From positions 41,319,522 to 41,383,521 of the forward strand of contig CM058229.1 of NCBI GenBank assembly GCA_030180135.1: 64,000 nucleotides of DNA, given 5' to 3'. The position numbers were made by a program, and so were the translations under genes. The first letter of the stretch is position 1; the number at the start of each line of letters is the position of its first letter. Below the pieces are notes generated by a model. The model was not told the origin of the DNA. It saw only the letters and a program-made list of their open reading frames with translations, and ran no database searches. Shown piece after piece: positions 33,746 through 45,025 of the stretch. Origin of the DNA: Orychophragmus violaceus (Eukaryota > Streptophyta > Magnoliopsida > Brassicales > Brassicaceae).

Positions 33746-35200
33746 ATGGGCTTGTCTAAACCCATCCCATAAGTTTAACAACATTTACTTCCACAACGTT
33801 ATTAAACTTCTAATCCAAATTTTTTACAAATCCAACTTATCTTTTAAATAAAACCGAATGAACGAAATAAAAAGTATTATTAAAACATAAAAATAATAAC
33901 ACCCCTTGCTTCCTTAAAAATGGCATAACACCAGATCTTCTAGTCTTGCAACCACTCGAGGTAATTTTGATTACCCAGTAAATACAAGTCCTTAGCATCC
34001 AAAAACTCATCTCATTCACCACAATACATCAAACACGTCATAAACTAATAACACATAATAAGCATAATCCAAAATAGGAACTCATGAATTATACAGGACA
34101 CCTAATCTCCCTAAACTCAACACTGGTTCTTCATCGAGCATATTGCTTGTACACTTGATGTAAAGTGAATCCTCCACTGTCAGCTCTAAGAGCTCTCACC
34201 CAAACTGACACATGTCCTCAGTGACATTATATTTTTCTCTCATTGGCACCAGGGTCCTCACATCTTTCTGAGAATAAATACACTGCATGTATACATCTCA
34301 TCACGTGCCCAAATAAACAACATCCCCTAATGGGACCGATCATATTTACAGGGATCTATACACATAGACAATTCCCATTCACATCGTCATTATCCACACA
34401 TTATCATTCACACATCAAGCAATCAATTTCAGTTTAAATACCAATCACAAAGATCTGGCTCGTGCGTTTCACAAAGTAGAGTGGTAATGGAAAAAACATC
34501 ATTTTTTGTTTGATGCTTGATCTTGACTTGGTAGGATCCATGAGATCACATGATCTCGTGGGTATCTTGATATGGGGATTCCATCGTCTTTAACTATCGC
34601 AATAGTGATCCAAACGCATTGTCGGAGAAGACATAGGATTGAAATTTTAAACCAGATCAAAGATGAGTATTCCTCAAGCATCATAAGACATTCTTCTATG
34701 GAAATATGTGCTCCCAAATTCAAGAAGAAATTATGTGCAAGAAGAACATGGGAATTTATTCGACAATTATTGCCTCAAACAGTATGGTCGAAAGGAATTT
34801 AGTTCAAACACGCCACATCGAAGTAGTCCTTCCAAATATGGCTTTTTGCGCTCAACCGTTCGATAAATCGTACAAGCAAATGGTCTCAGAACAATAAAGA
34901 AGACTATATTTTCTGCAATCTTTTGTAGTCATGATATCTTCGATTCTTTGAATATACGTTCTCAGCAAAGATGTGGCAAACATTAATGTCAAAACTAATG
35001 GGTACTCTCTATATAACAACATAGACAACACTTATTCAAATAATCAGCAACTTTTTATTGCCGAGAGTCGAAATGTTTATTCTGAGTTATACATGAAAGA
35101 AATAATTGAAAACATGGTGAGCAATCTTAATCAGTTGCAACTCTAATCAAAGCAATTGATAAAATATGAGAAAATACTATATTTGATTTTTGTCTTTACA
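33746..35200. other. Unassigned repeat-like sequence
   Basis: About 1.45 kb. Positions 33780-34450 resemble decayed retroelement UTR/LTR sequence (clustered CACATCA/CCAATCA motifs, no ORF). Positions 34490-34900 hold overlapping short ORFs on both strands that I do not recognise. No RNA gene is seen. Confidence 0.4.
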
Positions 35201-35204
35201 ACAG

Positions 35205-36310
35205 TCATGATGTATGTGGTATAATCGCCTTAGTGAGTACTTGTTAAGAGAAGGCTACAAGAATGACCGTGTTAGTCCATGCATCTTTATAAAGAGATTT
35301 GAGAAATGATTTGTTATAATTGCATTATATGTTGATGATTTAAATATTATTGGAACTCCTACAGAGATTTCTTACACAGTAGAATATTTGAAGAAAGAAT
35401 TGAGATGAAAGATCTTGGAAAAACAAAATTTTGTTTGGGACTACAAATTGAACATATAAAGAATGAAATTCTAGTACATCAAGAGACATACATAGAAAAT
35501 GTACTCAAAAAGTTTTATATGGATAAATCACACCCCTTGAGCAGTCCAATGGTTGTAAGATCACTTGATGTTTCAAAGGATCCGTTCCGCCCTCGGGAAA
35601 ACAATGAAGAAGTTCTTGGCCCCGAAGTACCATATTTAAGTGCAATAGGAGCATTAATGTACATTGCTAGTCACACAAGACAAATATATCATTTTCGGTG
35701 AATTTGTTAGCAAGGTTTAGCACATACCCAACTCAAAGGCATTGGAATAGGATTAAGCATATGCTTCATTACCTCCAAGGTACAAAAGACATGGGCTTAT
35801 TCTTTTCTAACTTATCCAAGGAAGACCTAATTGGTTTTGCAGACGCAAGATACTTATTCAATCCCCATACTACTAAATCTCAGACAGGATATGTGTTCAC
35901 TTGCGGAGGTATTGCCATTTCTTGGCGATCTATGAAGCAAACTCTCACCGCCACTTCTTCTAACCATGTAGAGATTTTAGCCGTCCATGAAGCTAGTTGC
36001 GAGTGTGTATGGTTAAGATCTGTTGTTCATCATATACAAGAAGATTTTGGTATTTCTGTAGGGAAAGAAGCTCCAATAATTATGTACGAAGACAATGCAG
36101 CATGCATCGCACAACTCAAAGAAAGGTGATAGAACAAAGCACATTCTACCAAAATTCTTCTTCACACATGATCTACAGAAGAACAGTGATATACATGTTC
36201 TACAGTTCGTTCAAGTGATAATTTGGCTGACTTATTTACCAAGGCGCTACCTAGTTCTACTTTTAAGAAGTTAGTTCATCATATCGGATTACGCCGTCTC
36301 AAAGATCTCG
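35205..36310 (+). pseudogene. Copia reverse transcriptase and RNase H relic
   Basis: It begins inside RT (MWYNRLSEYLLREGY), with the catalytic YVDD at about 35328-35339. A frameshift near 35404 leads to MKDLGKTKFCLGLQIEHIKN and the connection region to 35701. RNase H at 35698-36129 has FADARYLFNPHTTKSQTGYV, SSNHVEILA and IMYEDNAACIAQLK, the conserved acidic blocks of Copia RNase H. After another shift, a C-terminal tail runs to about 36310. Gag, protease, integrase and the first half of RT are absent, cut at about 35200. A polypurine tract and LTR follow. Confidence 0.88.
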
Positions 36311-36454
36311 ACATGTGTACTCATGAGGGGGAGTAATTGCATGTTGCACTCTTTTTCCCTTAACCATGGTTTTTCCCATTGGATTTTCCTGGTAAAGTTT
36401 TTAATAAGGCAGCATCTTAAACGCATTACGAACCATTCCATTATAATGGACATC

Positions 36455-36464
36455 TAAGGGGGAG
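36455..36464 (+). other. Polypurine tract of the Copia relic
   Basis: TAAGGGGGAG followed by TGTTATAAAC, the LTR start. Confidence 0.8.
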
Positions 36465-37548
36465 TGTTATAAACAATAAGATGAATACCTATTATAAGGC
36501 CCATCTCGTAGAAGCTTCTAAAATACTTGTACTTTAGGTTTTACTTGGTCATTAAGTCTTTGTACTTCTATATAAAAGAGTTTTCATTCATCGGAATTTT
36601 TTTTTTTTTTTTTGTCATCAAATATGATTCATAGGCCAAGGCGATAAAATTACAAGTGGGCTAAAGACCCAAACAGTGAACAGTAACGACGAAGCCAGCC
36701 AAGCCCAAAAGATACAGATGAGAACGCCACGCGTCGCATCGAGGTCGAGTCCGGCATGCAGAGGCACGCGTCGTCAGAAGAAGAGCCGCCGTGAAACCAC
36801 CAACCACCGCCGAGGAAAGCAAGGCAGAGTCCCACCGGACCGATTCACCGCACGAACCAGAGACCACTCGCCGATCCAAACACCCAAAACCGCCATTGAA
36901 ATCCCTGCATCGAAAGAGAAGCAGTAACTGCGACTCACACCACGGATCAACCAAACCACAGGAGGCGCCGACGCGGAATCGATTGAAACCGATCCATTTC
37001 CACTAACGCTTTTCCTCAAAGCAGTGGGACGGCAGCGATATTATTCCCGGCGAAAGAGAAGACCGAAAGCGGAGAGGAGAGAGAACAGGGAGGAAAACGG
37101 CGAAAGAGCTAAACGGGCAGGATCGAAGTAAAGAAACTAAAGAACCGGAGATCCCGGTTGCTAGTCCGACGAGTCGGAAGAAGGAAGCCAGCCGTAGCAA
37201 TCATACCTGGGATTATTCTAGGATTGACCTCCGTGATCGGAAGAAATCCGAAATCAAACAAAGCCGATCGAGAAGAGGACTTACACAAGAGAAGGATCGG
37301 CCAGAAACAAGAACCGATGGGGAAAAAAAGATAGTACTCTCTGAAAGATCAAGGTGTGTTAAGAGAGCAAATCAGAAAAAAAACCCCGACGAGGGAGCTT
37401 GAGAAAAATTCTCTCTCTAACGAAGGAGAGAGAAAGCTCCCCCTTTATAATTCAGGCGTTCCAGATGACCCATTTCATCGGAATAAACATCACCAATTCT
37501 TCTATTTCTCTTGTATTTATAATATATATTTGATTTTTGTCTTTACAA
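36465..37548 (+). repeat. 3' LTR of the Copia relic, interrupted by a retroposon
   Basis: The LTR begins TGTTATAAAC at 36465, has a TATA-like CTATATAAAAG near 36569, and is split at 36598 by a retroposon. It resumes at 37474 and appears to end near 37548 (GTCTTTACA); the end is uncertain. Confidence 0.65.
36598..37473 (-). mobile_element. Polyadenylated non-coding retroposon inside a Copia LTR
   Basis: About 876 bp. On the minus strand it ends in poly(A) (T run 36597-36616). It is flanked by the 10-11 bp direct repeat TTCATCGGAA(T) at 36587-36597 and 37474-37484. The 5' half is GC-rich and purine-rich, with no RT or endonuclease motifs. It is structurally like 21689-23009 and like Sadhu retroposons of Arabidopsis; family assignment is inference. 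Confidence 0.72.
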
Positions 37549-37810
37549 ATCATTCGGAAGAGATATTGCAATTTTTATTTTATTTTTATATTTTTTTATG
37601 TTCGCACGAGCGCTAACATAGCCGCACTTGCAGATAACCCAGGATCTCTTAAAAGACGATATCGTCCCTTATCCAATTTGTCCTCAGGTGGTTACAATGG
37701 TAATTACAAATTAAATCATCAAACCCAGACGACAAAAACTTGGGAAAACCAGGGGAGAGAGCATCTGGTTTTGTACTCTAACAAGCGGCTAAATTTGTCA
37801 CCTTCTATGT

Positions 37811-37820
37811 TATATAAACA
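37811..37820 (+). promoter_or_regulatory. TATA box of the WIP gene
   Basis: TATATAAACA lies 124 bp before the ATG at 37935. Transcription should start about 30 bp downstream, near 37845, giving a 90-bp A-rich leader. Confidence 0.75.
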
Positions 37821-37934
37821 CACCCATCGCCCCCATCTCATCTTATTCATTAACAAAGCAATTCTCCATTAACAAAAAGAAGAAGTTGCACAAAAAACAA
37901 GCAGGAGTGTCTCAGATTTTTCCATTTAAGAAAG

Positions 37935-38204
37935 ATGAGTTCAACGAGGAAAGCATGGTTAGTGGCAGCAACCATCGGAGCCGTGGAGGCGTCGAAAGAC
38001 CAATTAGGAATATGCAGGTGGAACTACCTGATCCGATCTGTGAATCAACGTTTTCGAAACAACATGAGATCCGCTACTCAGGCGAACAGGTTCTCTTCTT
38101 CGTCCACAACCGTCGTTGCCTCCGGTAAGGATGATGTCAAGGCGAAGCAAGCTGAGGAGTCTCTTAGGACGGTCATGTACTTGAGCTGTTGGGGTCCTAA
38201 TTGA
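37935..38204 (+). CDS. Wound-induced polypeptide family protein (DUF3774)
   Basis: 89 aa, intronless. The N-terminus (MSSTRKAWLVAATIGAVEAS) followed by KDQLGICRWNYLIRS, and the C-terminal tail EESLRTVMYLSCWGPN, are diagnostic of the plant WIP/DUF3774 family (Arabidopsis At4g10270 and relatives). Members are small basic proteins induced by wounding or stress, with links to pattern-triggered responses; biochemical action is unclear. The ATG has a good context (AAAGATGAG) and a TATA box sits at a normal distance. Length matches the family and there are no disruptions, so it looks functional. A likely poly(A) signal AATAAATA lies near 38354. An overlapping ORF in another frame (37886-38128) is a shadow. 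Confidence 0.93.
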   Translation: MSSTRKAWLVAATIGAVEASKDQLGICRWNYLIRSVNQRFRNNMRSATQANRFSSSSTTVVASGKDDVKAKQAEESLRTVMYLSCWGPN

Positions 38205-38470
38205 TGAAGACGGATCGAGTTTCTTTTCCTTTTTTGGGGTCGATTGGATCCGACAGGTTGTATCTATGTCGGATCAAGCTTATCCATTGTAGAGGCAAAA
38301 ATTATAATTGTACAGAATGTAGATGAATATAATTTTTTGATAATGTTACTGGAAATAAATACATATACATCTCAAGATAAAAGCTTCCATGATCCATTTC
38401 GTTTGACACATGAAGCTTGTCCTTTTGTTTTGCTATCGAACTTGACTATATGCTTTTCTTGAATTGGATT

Positions 38471-38933
38471 TCTAAGAAGGTTTCACATCAAGCCAAACTT
38501 TTTAATTTGGGAAATTAAAGACATTACTCACACACACACAAGATATATTACACTATCATCAAAACTTTAGCATCAATGGTTATTTATTTAATTTAGGTCA
38601 TTGGTTTATTCACGGCATGAGGAATTGACATCTGAATTATAGCACCAAGGAAATTCTAGATCATGTTATTAAAGGAACAGTTAGTGGATTTGTTTAGTTT
38701 AATGATATTTTTATGAGGACTATAGCCTCAGTTTTTGTTTTCTTCTTATTACTCCAGCTTCTTAATCGTATCCTCTGTCGGTTATCACACGGATACTATA
38801 AGAAATTGTGTTTTTGTGTCTTCATTTTTAATCAAAAAATTGTCATAGTAAATAGCAATTAAATTATGTAGTTGTAAATTTTTAGTTGCTAAACTGCCCT
38901 TTTACATCTATTTTTACAACTAACAAAAGTTGT
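38471..38933. repeat. Direct duplication, copy 1
   Basis: About 460 bp nearly identical to 39842-40340, 1371 bp away. This copy has small internal deletions at its right end. It contains the start of a CACTA-like terminus (TACTATAAGAAA at 38794). Confidence 0.9.
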
Positions 38934-39385
38934 CGTAGTCTAAACATAGTGTAATCGCAATATATATAAACTAATTTGTGACTATATTGGTGATAATTGT
39001 GCGACTAATTCAACGTTTGTACATCAATTAATCAGAACATTCATATACGATTATAGTAATGATTTGGCCACTATTTAGCGACTATTATGTTACCATCTAA
39101 TATAGTCATAATTTAGTCGTAATATATAGTGACTAACCGAAACATTCAAATATAAATTATGGTAAACATGTTGGCGAGTGTTTAACGATTTATTTAACAA
39201 CTATGCAATGATTAATCGGAACATCCAAACTTAATTATGGTAATGATTTTACATCGAATATATTTCTTCGTAAATTTACGTCGAATTTTCTTTTTCATCG
39301 TAAATTCGTGTAAAAAGAATGGAAATTTATGATGACCAAAATTCATCGTAAAATTTTGTTCTAAATGTTGTGTTTTCTTGTAATG
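38794..39385. mobile_element. Short CACTA (En/Spm)-like element, tentative
   Basis: TACTATAAGAAA at 38794 and, inverted, TTTTCTTGTAATG ending 39385 resemble decayed CACTA terminal repeats. The interior is full of short subterminal-like motifs (GCGACTA, TTCGTAAATT and its inverse near 39265-39305). No 3-bp TSD is evident. Confidence 0.45.
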
Positions 39386-39841
39386 TTTCTGGGTTTGCTC
39401 TCCCGCGTTGCCTGTATCGAATTCCTTCCTAGCCGTCATCATGAGCATGGTGAGAGGACTTCACTTAGCTTGCTTCTGATTAGTTTCCTATAATTATTGT
39501 TTGTTTCTTATGCAAGAGAAAAAAACTTGTTGGATGGTGTTTGGTCCCAATTAGGTTTCAAGATATATATATTCTCGATATTTTGCAATGTTCTCTATAT
39601 TTATCTCTTCAAGTTATCATACTCCATTAATTACTAAATATGTTTTCTTACTAATTATTTATATTATATACAGTAGGTTTTAGTCAAATTACATAAGAAA
39701 CAGATACTTACATGGTCTACATGAAATCCAAATGCATTTTCTTATCTTATCCGGATACAGAGAACAAATCAAGGTGCCCAAAATGTCAAATAATAAGCAT
39801 GAATATAATATATTATTGAGGTAGATTGGTTTGATACAAAT

Positions 39842-40340
39842 TCTAAGAAGGTTTCACATCAAGCCAAACTTTTTAATTTGGGAAATTAAAGACATTACTC
39901 ACACACACACAAGATATATTACACTATCATCAAAACTTTAGCATCAATGGTTATTTATTTAATTTAGGTCATTGGTTTATTCACGGCATGAGGAATTGAC
40001 ATCTGAATTATAGCACCAAGGAAATTCTAGATCATGTTATTAAAGGAACAGTTAGTGGATTTGTTTAGTTTAATGATATTTTTATGAGGACTATAGCCTC
40101 AGTTTTTGTTTTCTTCTTATTACTCCAGCTTCTTAATCGTATCCTCTGTCGGTTATCACACGGATACTATAAGAAATTGTGTTTTTGTGTCTTCATTTTT
40201 AATCAAAAAATTGTCATTAAACGAGGTTTTACAAATAAATAGCAATTAAATTATGTAGTTGTAAATTTTTAGTTGCTAAACTGCATAGTTATAAAAATAA
40301 TCGTCCTTTTACGACTATTTTTACAACTAACAAAAGTTGT
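39842..40340. repeat. Direct duplication, copy 2
   Basis: The fuller partner of 38471-38933. Its right side leads into the Transposase_24 remnant, so it may represent the terminus of a larger CACTA element. Confidence 0.9.
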
Positions 40341-40679
40341 GCGATTTATTGACTGTTGTGCGATTAATTAACGACTGTTTAGTGATTATTTAATTAGTAA
40401 AAATAATAATTTGTATAATTTTATTTGTATAATTTGCGATTTGGTAATTAGTGATACTGTACTTTGAATGATACAAAAATTTTAAAAGTAATTTTTTTTC
40501 AAAATAACATAAATAACTTATATACATATGTGTAGCATATATACACAAACAATTATCTACATTAGCAAACTCCAACATTAAGGAGTTGTCAAATCATACA
40601 AAATTTTTTTTTGCGGGTGCAAGAGATAGTGATAAGTAACATACGAAACATATGGAATTGAAGTTGTATTGTTGGGGGA

Positions 40680-41640
40680 AGAGGATATATGTTTGCTGCA
40701 GCCTTTTGAGTCTCCTTGAAGTCCATAAACTGCGGATCACTTGTCGCAAATACTTTTCCACCTAGGAAATATGCTCGATCTTTTCCTTTGGCTCAGTCGG
40801 AACTCGAGTGTGCTATGCTTCACAGGCAGCCTGCTCTTCGATTTTACGTTGAGATTCCTTCATTTGATCTTGCATAGCCACAAAAGATGAAGAGTCTCCC
40901 AACTGCTTATGCTTGCCCATTAAGGTTCTCTTTGCGGCTTTCAACTCCATAAAGATTTCCTCGTCCATCATTCTCAGTGGTATGTGATAATTAAAAACAT
41001 TAAGAGAAAACAATTAAAAAAGAACATGACATGACTTTATAAATATTGATTGTGAAAATGTTATTTTACCTGAAAAAGATGTTGTTATATTCATTTGCTG
41101 AGACCGTCTGAGGTCGCGAATCAGCACTGTCTGTACCATCTAAAGTCTCTACTAAAAGCTCTGACAACTTCTCTTGCACGTTCTTCTCATAAGTTTTAGC
41201 GATTTTCTCCGCCTTCCGATCAACATACATACCATATGGCTTTGTATGTGTCTTGATGAATACCTCACAAATATTCAACGGTCTTCCCAATTTCTCTACC
41301 TGCAGTGATATAAAACAAACAAGGATGTACATAAGTTAATTTAAAGTTTCAAAGCAGTAAGAAACATAAATAACAAATATATAAAAGATACTAAACATTT
41401 CTTGTTGGATTTGTTGGTATGACTTGGGCCATGATAAATGGATTGATGACTGAGACCTTCACGGTTAGATATACGACAACTGGAATAGGTAGCACTCTTT
41501 TGCAAAGATTCTGTAGAACCCCGGTACCCTGTCATCGTTTTCCAGAGACTCAATGATTCATTTAGGCCATCATTCGTTGAGAAATCTCTTCGAAAAGCTG
41601 TTGAACAGTCCCTGTTATCAAGGGATCCCAAGTGTGGGTT
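40680..41640 (-). pseudogene. Transposase_24 (En/Spm-type plant transposon protein) remnant
   Basis: On the minus strand: 41631-41400 (SLSLWKTMTGYRGSTE), then 41300-41066 (LGRPLNICEVFIKTHTKP, YVDRKAEKIAKTYEKNVQEK), then 40980-40813 (coiled coil with MKESQRKIEEQAACEA). This is the C-terminal part of the plant Transposase_24 family found in CACTA elements. The pieces are separated by intron-like gaps, so it may keep exon structure, but the N-terminal half is missing. Element B begins 74 bp to the right. Confidence 0.8.
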
Positions 41641-41909
41641 TCTTTGATTACAAAGAAAATAAACATAACATTAGCTAAAACAACACAAGCAAACCTATTG
41701 TGAAGAGTATAGGTGATATATCATGGTTTTAGGACTTTTGACCATGGTATATGTCTTTGTTATCGAGTATTTCTATGTGTTTTGGAGTCTTTTCAGGTGT
41801 TTTACAGGTTTAAGGACATTTGGAGCCTAATTGGACGTTTTGGAAGCATTTGGGTCAATTCTGCACTATTTAGAGATCTCACAGAGTTCACTGGCTGCGA
41901 AATCGCCTT

Positions 41910-41944
41910 GCAATGGTCGATGCAGTATGTGCATCGGTCGATGC
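41910..41944. repeat. Palindrome pair, B LTR
   Basis: GCAATGGTCGATGC and GCATCGGTCGATGC start 21 bp apart, preceded by TCGCCTT. Confidence 0.88.
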
Positions 41945-42360
41945 AAGGTGATTCCAGGGTTCTGCGCACAAAAATCCTGAAATTACAGTTTTTACCCAAA
42001 AACTTCCCAGATTTGCAAAAAGGCCCCAACCGAGTTTAGATCATTATATTAGGGTTTTTAGCCACTTGTTTAGGCTACGCTTTCAGACTTAAGTTTTATT
42101 TTTATTCAGAGAGAGATTTGGAACTCATATTCTTTGTTTCTCTTTTATGATAATTGGTTTTCTATTCATCATGTCTTTTGCTTCAATTGCCATGTTTGAG
42201 TAGTTTACTAGTTAGGTTTAGGTATTCTCACAGGGGATTTCATGCAATTATAGGTTGATCAATCTATAGGGATTCATATCTGTTAGTTCTTCATCTAGGG
42301 TTGTTCTTAATGCTTGATCTGAATTGGCCACTTAGATTATTGATGTTAGTTTGATTTCTG

Positions 42361-42547
42361 CAACGAAAGTTGATTAATTAACTAGAAAGAACTTAGATGA
42401 GCAATTTGACTATTCGCAAAGAAATTTGGCTTAGGAGAATTGTGAACGAAAGAACTTGAGATTAATGCTTGTTTAGAGCTCTAGGAATCACAACGAAAGT
42501 TGGCTTGCTAGGTTGTTAGACATAGATAATATTCGCAACGAAAGTTG
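42361..42547 (+). other. GNRA-tetraloop hairpins, B LTR
   Basis: CAAC-GAAA-GTTG at 42361-42372, 42491-42502 and 42536-42547, and CAAA-GAAA-TTTG at 42417-42428. D has CAAA-GAGA-TTTG at the corresponding places, so the stem pairs covary. Confidence 0.7.
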
Positions 42548-42861
42548 GCCTGTTATAATTATGTGATTCTAGTTCTAGAACAGTTCCTAATTAGATCCCG
42601 ATTGATTGATTAGTCCATGTTCCTGATTTCCTGAGAACTCCCTTGACCTGACGCTTCGTTTAATTGCTTACAAACCTTTTGATTTACTTTCTGTTCTGAT
42701 TTACTGCTTTCACTACTGTTTCACCTAGCTTAATTCGACGTTCTACAATCTATCGCAAGAGTCTTGAGTCTCTGTGGATTCGACACCCTATATACTACTA
42801 GTTCACGTCTGTGCACTTGCAGTGTAGATCTAGGGATTGAAACCTGATCGTATCAAGTTTT

Positions 42862-42879
42862 TGGCGCCATTGCCGGGGA
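42862..42879 (+). other. Primer-binding site of Gypsy B, tRNA-Asp
   Basis: TGGCGCCATTGCCGGGGA, 6 nt after the LTR; one base differs from D. Confidence 0.9.
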
Positions 42880-42995
42880 CTCTTTTGAGTCTTCAATAGA
42901 TTTGAACTTAGGGTTTAGACTAGGTTTTTCGTTTTTGTTTTTGGTTACTGATTTTTCTTTTCTTCTTGCGTTTCAGGTACACCTAGAATCGCACT

Positions 42996-43055
42996 GCATC
43001 GATCGACATCGTTTCGCAAAGAATCGATCGACGCTCTTCTTGCATCGATCGACAC
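42996..43055. repeat. Palindromes in the leader of B
   Basis: Cores start at 42996, 43021 and 43042 (spacings 25 and 21 bp), each of the GCATCGATCGACRC type. Confidence 0.88.
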
Positions 43056-43095
43056 CTTTCGCGGAAGCACCAAAAAGACTAAGAGATCCGTAAGG

Positions 43096-44634
43096 ATGAT
43101 GTATCAGAATGGTTTTTTCAGCTCAGGGATTGACAGCTCGCAGATAGCTGGGCTGAAGAACAAAGTTGACTCTCTGCATAGTCTTCTACTTGGAAAGTAT
43201 GCGCAAGAATCTATTAACTACGTTGGAAGGAATGGATTCTACAGTCAGAAATCTGCTTTTCAAAAACCCTTCCAGCAACAGAGTAACTCCTTCTCGAGGA
43301 ACTATGGTGTTTCTTCTTACCAAGCACCGCCTGCACCTACACATAAGAGCCGTTTGGAAGCCATGATGGAGAAGTTTCTTGAGGGACAACAACATATCAC
43401 TGTGTCTTTCAACTCAAAGATAGATGCATTGTTTGAAGATCGGAATGGGAAGCTTGAATATTTGAGCACACATGTGAAGAAGCTAGATATCCAAGTTCAA
43501 CAGACTGCTGGAGCTGTGCAGAGGCAAAATGAAGCTGGGAAAGCTGAACAGAAGCAATACGTTAATGTTGTGATCATAAGAGATGAGATTGACTTGCTCG
43601 AAGAAGAAGAGAGCATAATCTCGGATTTTCTGGGTGAATTCTGTCTGTCTGAGACAAGCATCGATCGACACAACTCGTGCATCGATCGACACAGTCTCGA
43701 TACGTCTGATGAAATTGCTCGAAATCGCCTTGTGTCGATCGACTCACATCTTGCATCGGTCGACACAGATCCCAGACGAGACCAGAATCCTGCAACAATC
43801 CTTGAACTAGTCTGTGAGCCTTTTGTACCACATTCTAAGCCTCCTAAGTTGTCCAAACAAGAGCTAGTCGAAGCTAAATGCATAAGAGTGATGGAGAAGC
43901 AACTGATTCAGATTTCAGAGAAGCTTCCAGACCCATGAGCCTTTGTGCTAGACTGTTCCATCTCTAAGGACAGATTCAAGCATTCTCTTTGTGATTTAGG
44001 ATCTAGTGTGAATCTCATTCCATACTCAGTGGCTGTGAGATTAGGACTGATGGATTTCCAGCCTACTAGGATCTCTCTTATCCTAGCTGATCGATCAAAG
44101 AGGTATCCAGAAGGAGTTCTTGAGGACGTTCATGTCAGAGTTGGAAACTACTTGATTCCGACAGACTTTGTGGTGCTGAAGTATAATATTGAGCCTGATG
44201 ATCCTCTGCTACCTGGTAGATCATTCTTAGCTACTGCTGGCGCAGTGATTGATGTGAGACGTGGTCTGATTGATCTCCACCTGGGAGACAATCCTTTGCG
44301 GTTCAAGATGGATAAGCTGAACAAATCCACCATCGATGGACATAGCTTCAGTGTGGAAGTGGAACCAGAGATTCCTGTTGGAGAAGAGAAGATGGCAGTT
44401 CATTCTGAACTTGCTCTAACATCTTCAGATCTTGCAACTGCTCTTAAGCAGAAAGCTCCAGATCTCTCTCTTCCACCAAAGCAAAGGTATGGATCTTCTA
44501 AACTCAAATCTCCTAATCCCTCAGCTTTGAATGCAGGAAAACGCAGAATCCCGCCCAAGCTTCGCTCCCACCCTGGTGCTTTTCACTCTTTCCTTGGGAG
44601 ATCTCATGATCACAATGCATATACACCACCTTAG
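43096..44634 (+). pseudogene. Gypsy B gag C-terminus and protease
   Basis: One frame, 513 codons, interrupted by a single TGA at 43936-43938 just before the protease (D has Gly there). The capsid (Retrotrans_gag) domain is absent; the frame begins in the post-capsid region (GLKNKVDSLHSLLLG, then NYVGRNGFYSQ). An interdomain linker contains two palindrome pairs translated as SIDRHNSCIDRH and SIDSHLASVDTD. The retropepsin has active-site phrase LCDLGSSVNLIP and flap-side PTDFVVL and GRSFLATAGA. A basic, Pro-rich tail of unknown function ends at 44634. It may have been a gag-protease protein of a parasitic family before the stop arose. Confidence 0.85.
43658..43766. repeat. Two palindrome pairs within B gag-protease linker
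   Basis: Cores at 43658/43679 and 43732/43753, both pairs 21 bp (7 codons) apart. Confidence 0.9.
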
Positions 44635-44733
44635 ATGAGGAGACATTTACAGAGACTCTCAAAGTCTCTGTTGAAACCGCCATGAGTCTGATCTCTATCG
44701 CATAGTCAAGCTAATGACTAAAAACAAGCGCTG

Positions 44734-44751
44734 AGTGGGAGGCAACCCACT
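44734..44751 (+). other. Conserved stem-loop after the B coding region
   Basis: AGTGGGAGGCAACCCACT: a perfect 6-bp stem with loop AGGCAA, preceded by CAAGCGCTG. The identical hairpin follows D's pol at 61377-61394. Confidence 0.8.
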
Positions 44752-44755
44752 GTTA

Positions 44756-44812
44756 GGTTCGTTTTCGTTTTCATTTTTCGTTTTCATTTTTCGTTTTCAT
44801 TTTTCGTTTTGA
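44756..44812. repeat. Short tandem repeat TTTTCATTTTTCG
   Basis: About four copies of a 13-bp T-rich unit just after the hairpin. Confidence 0.8.
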
Positions 44813-44877
44813 TTTGGTGTTTTTGATTTTTCTGTTTTTGTGTGTTCAAAGGCGTGAGAAACAGGCAGAATCGCCTT

Positions 44878-45025
44878 GCATCGATCGACACATCCTTTGT
44901 GTCGGTCGACGCATATGTGATTCCTGGATTGCCGATTCAATTGCGGTTCAAATACCGGTTATTAACATAACCACGAGCATATTCGCCTTGCATCGATCGA
45001 CACCAATTATGGCATCGATCGACGC
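44878..45025. repeat. Two palindrome pairs in B 3' region
   Basis: Cores at 44878/44899 (21 bp) and 44990/45012 (22 bp), each pair preceded by TCGCCTT. Confidence 0.9.

Larger units (their letters stand above)
41714..42855 (+). repeat. 5' LTR of Gypsy B
   Basis: 1142 bp, TGATATATCATGG...GTATCA. It has the same start as D's LTR but is diverged. It holds one palindrome pair (41910/41931) and four GNRA-type hairpins at 42361, 42417, 42491 and 42536. Confidence 0.85.

Noticed and set aside
36676..37019. Overlapping ORFs on both strands of the second retroposon as a gene
   Set aside because: GC-rich sequence opens frames on both strands; no known domain, and the unit has retroposon borders.
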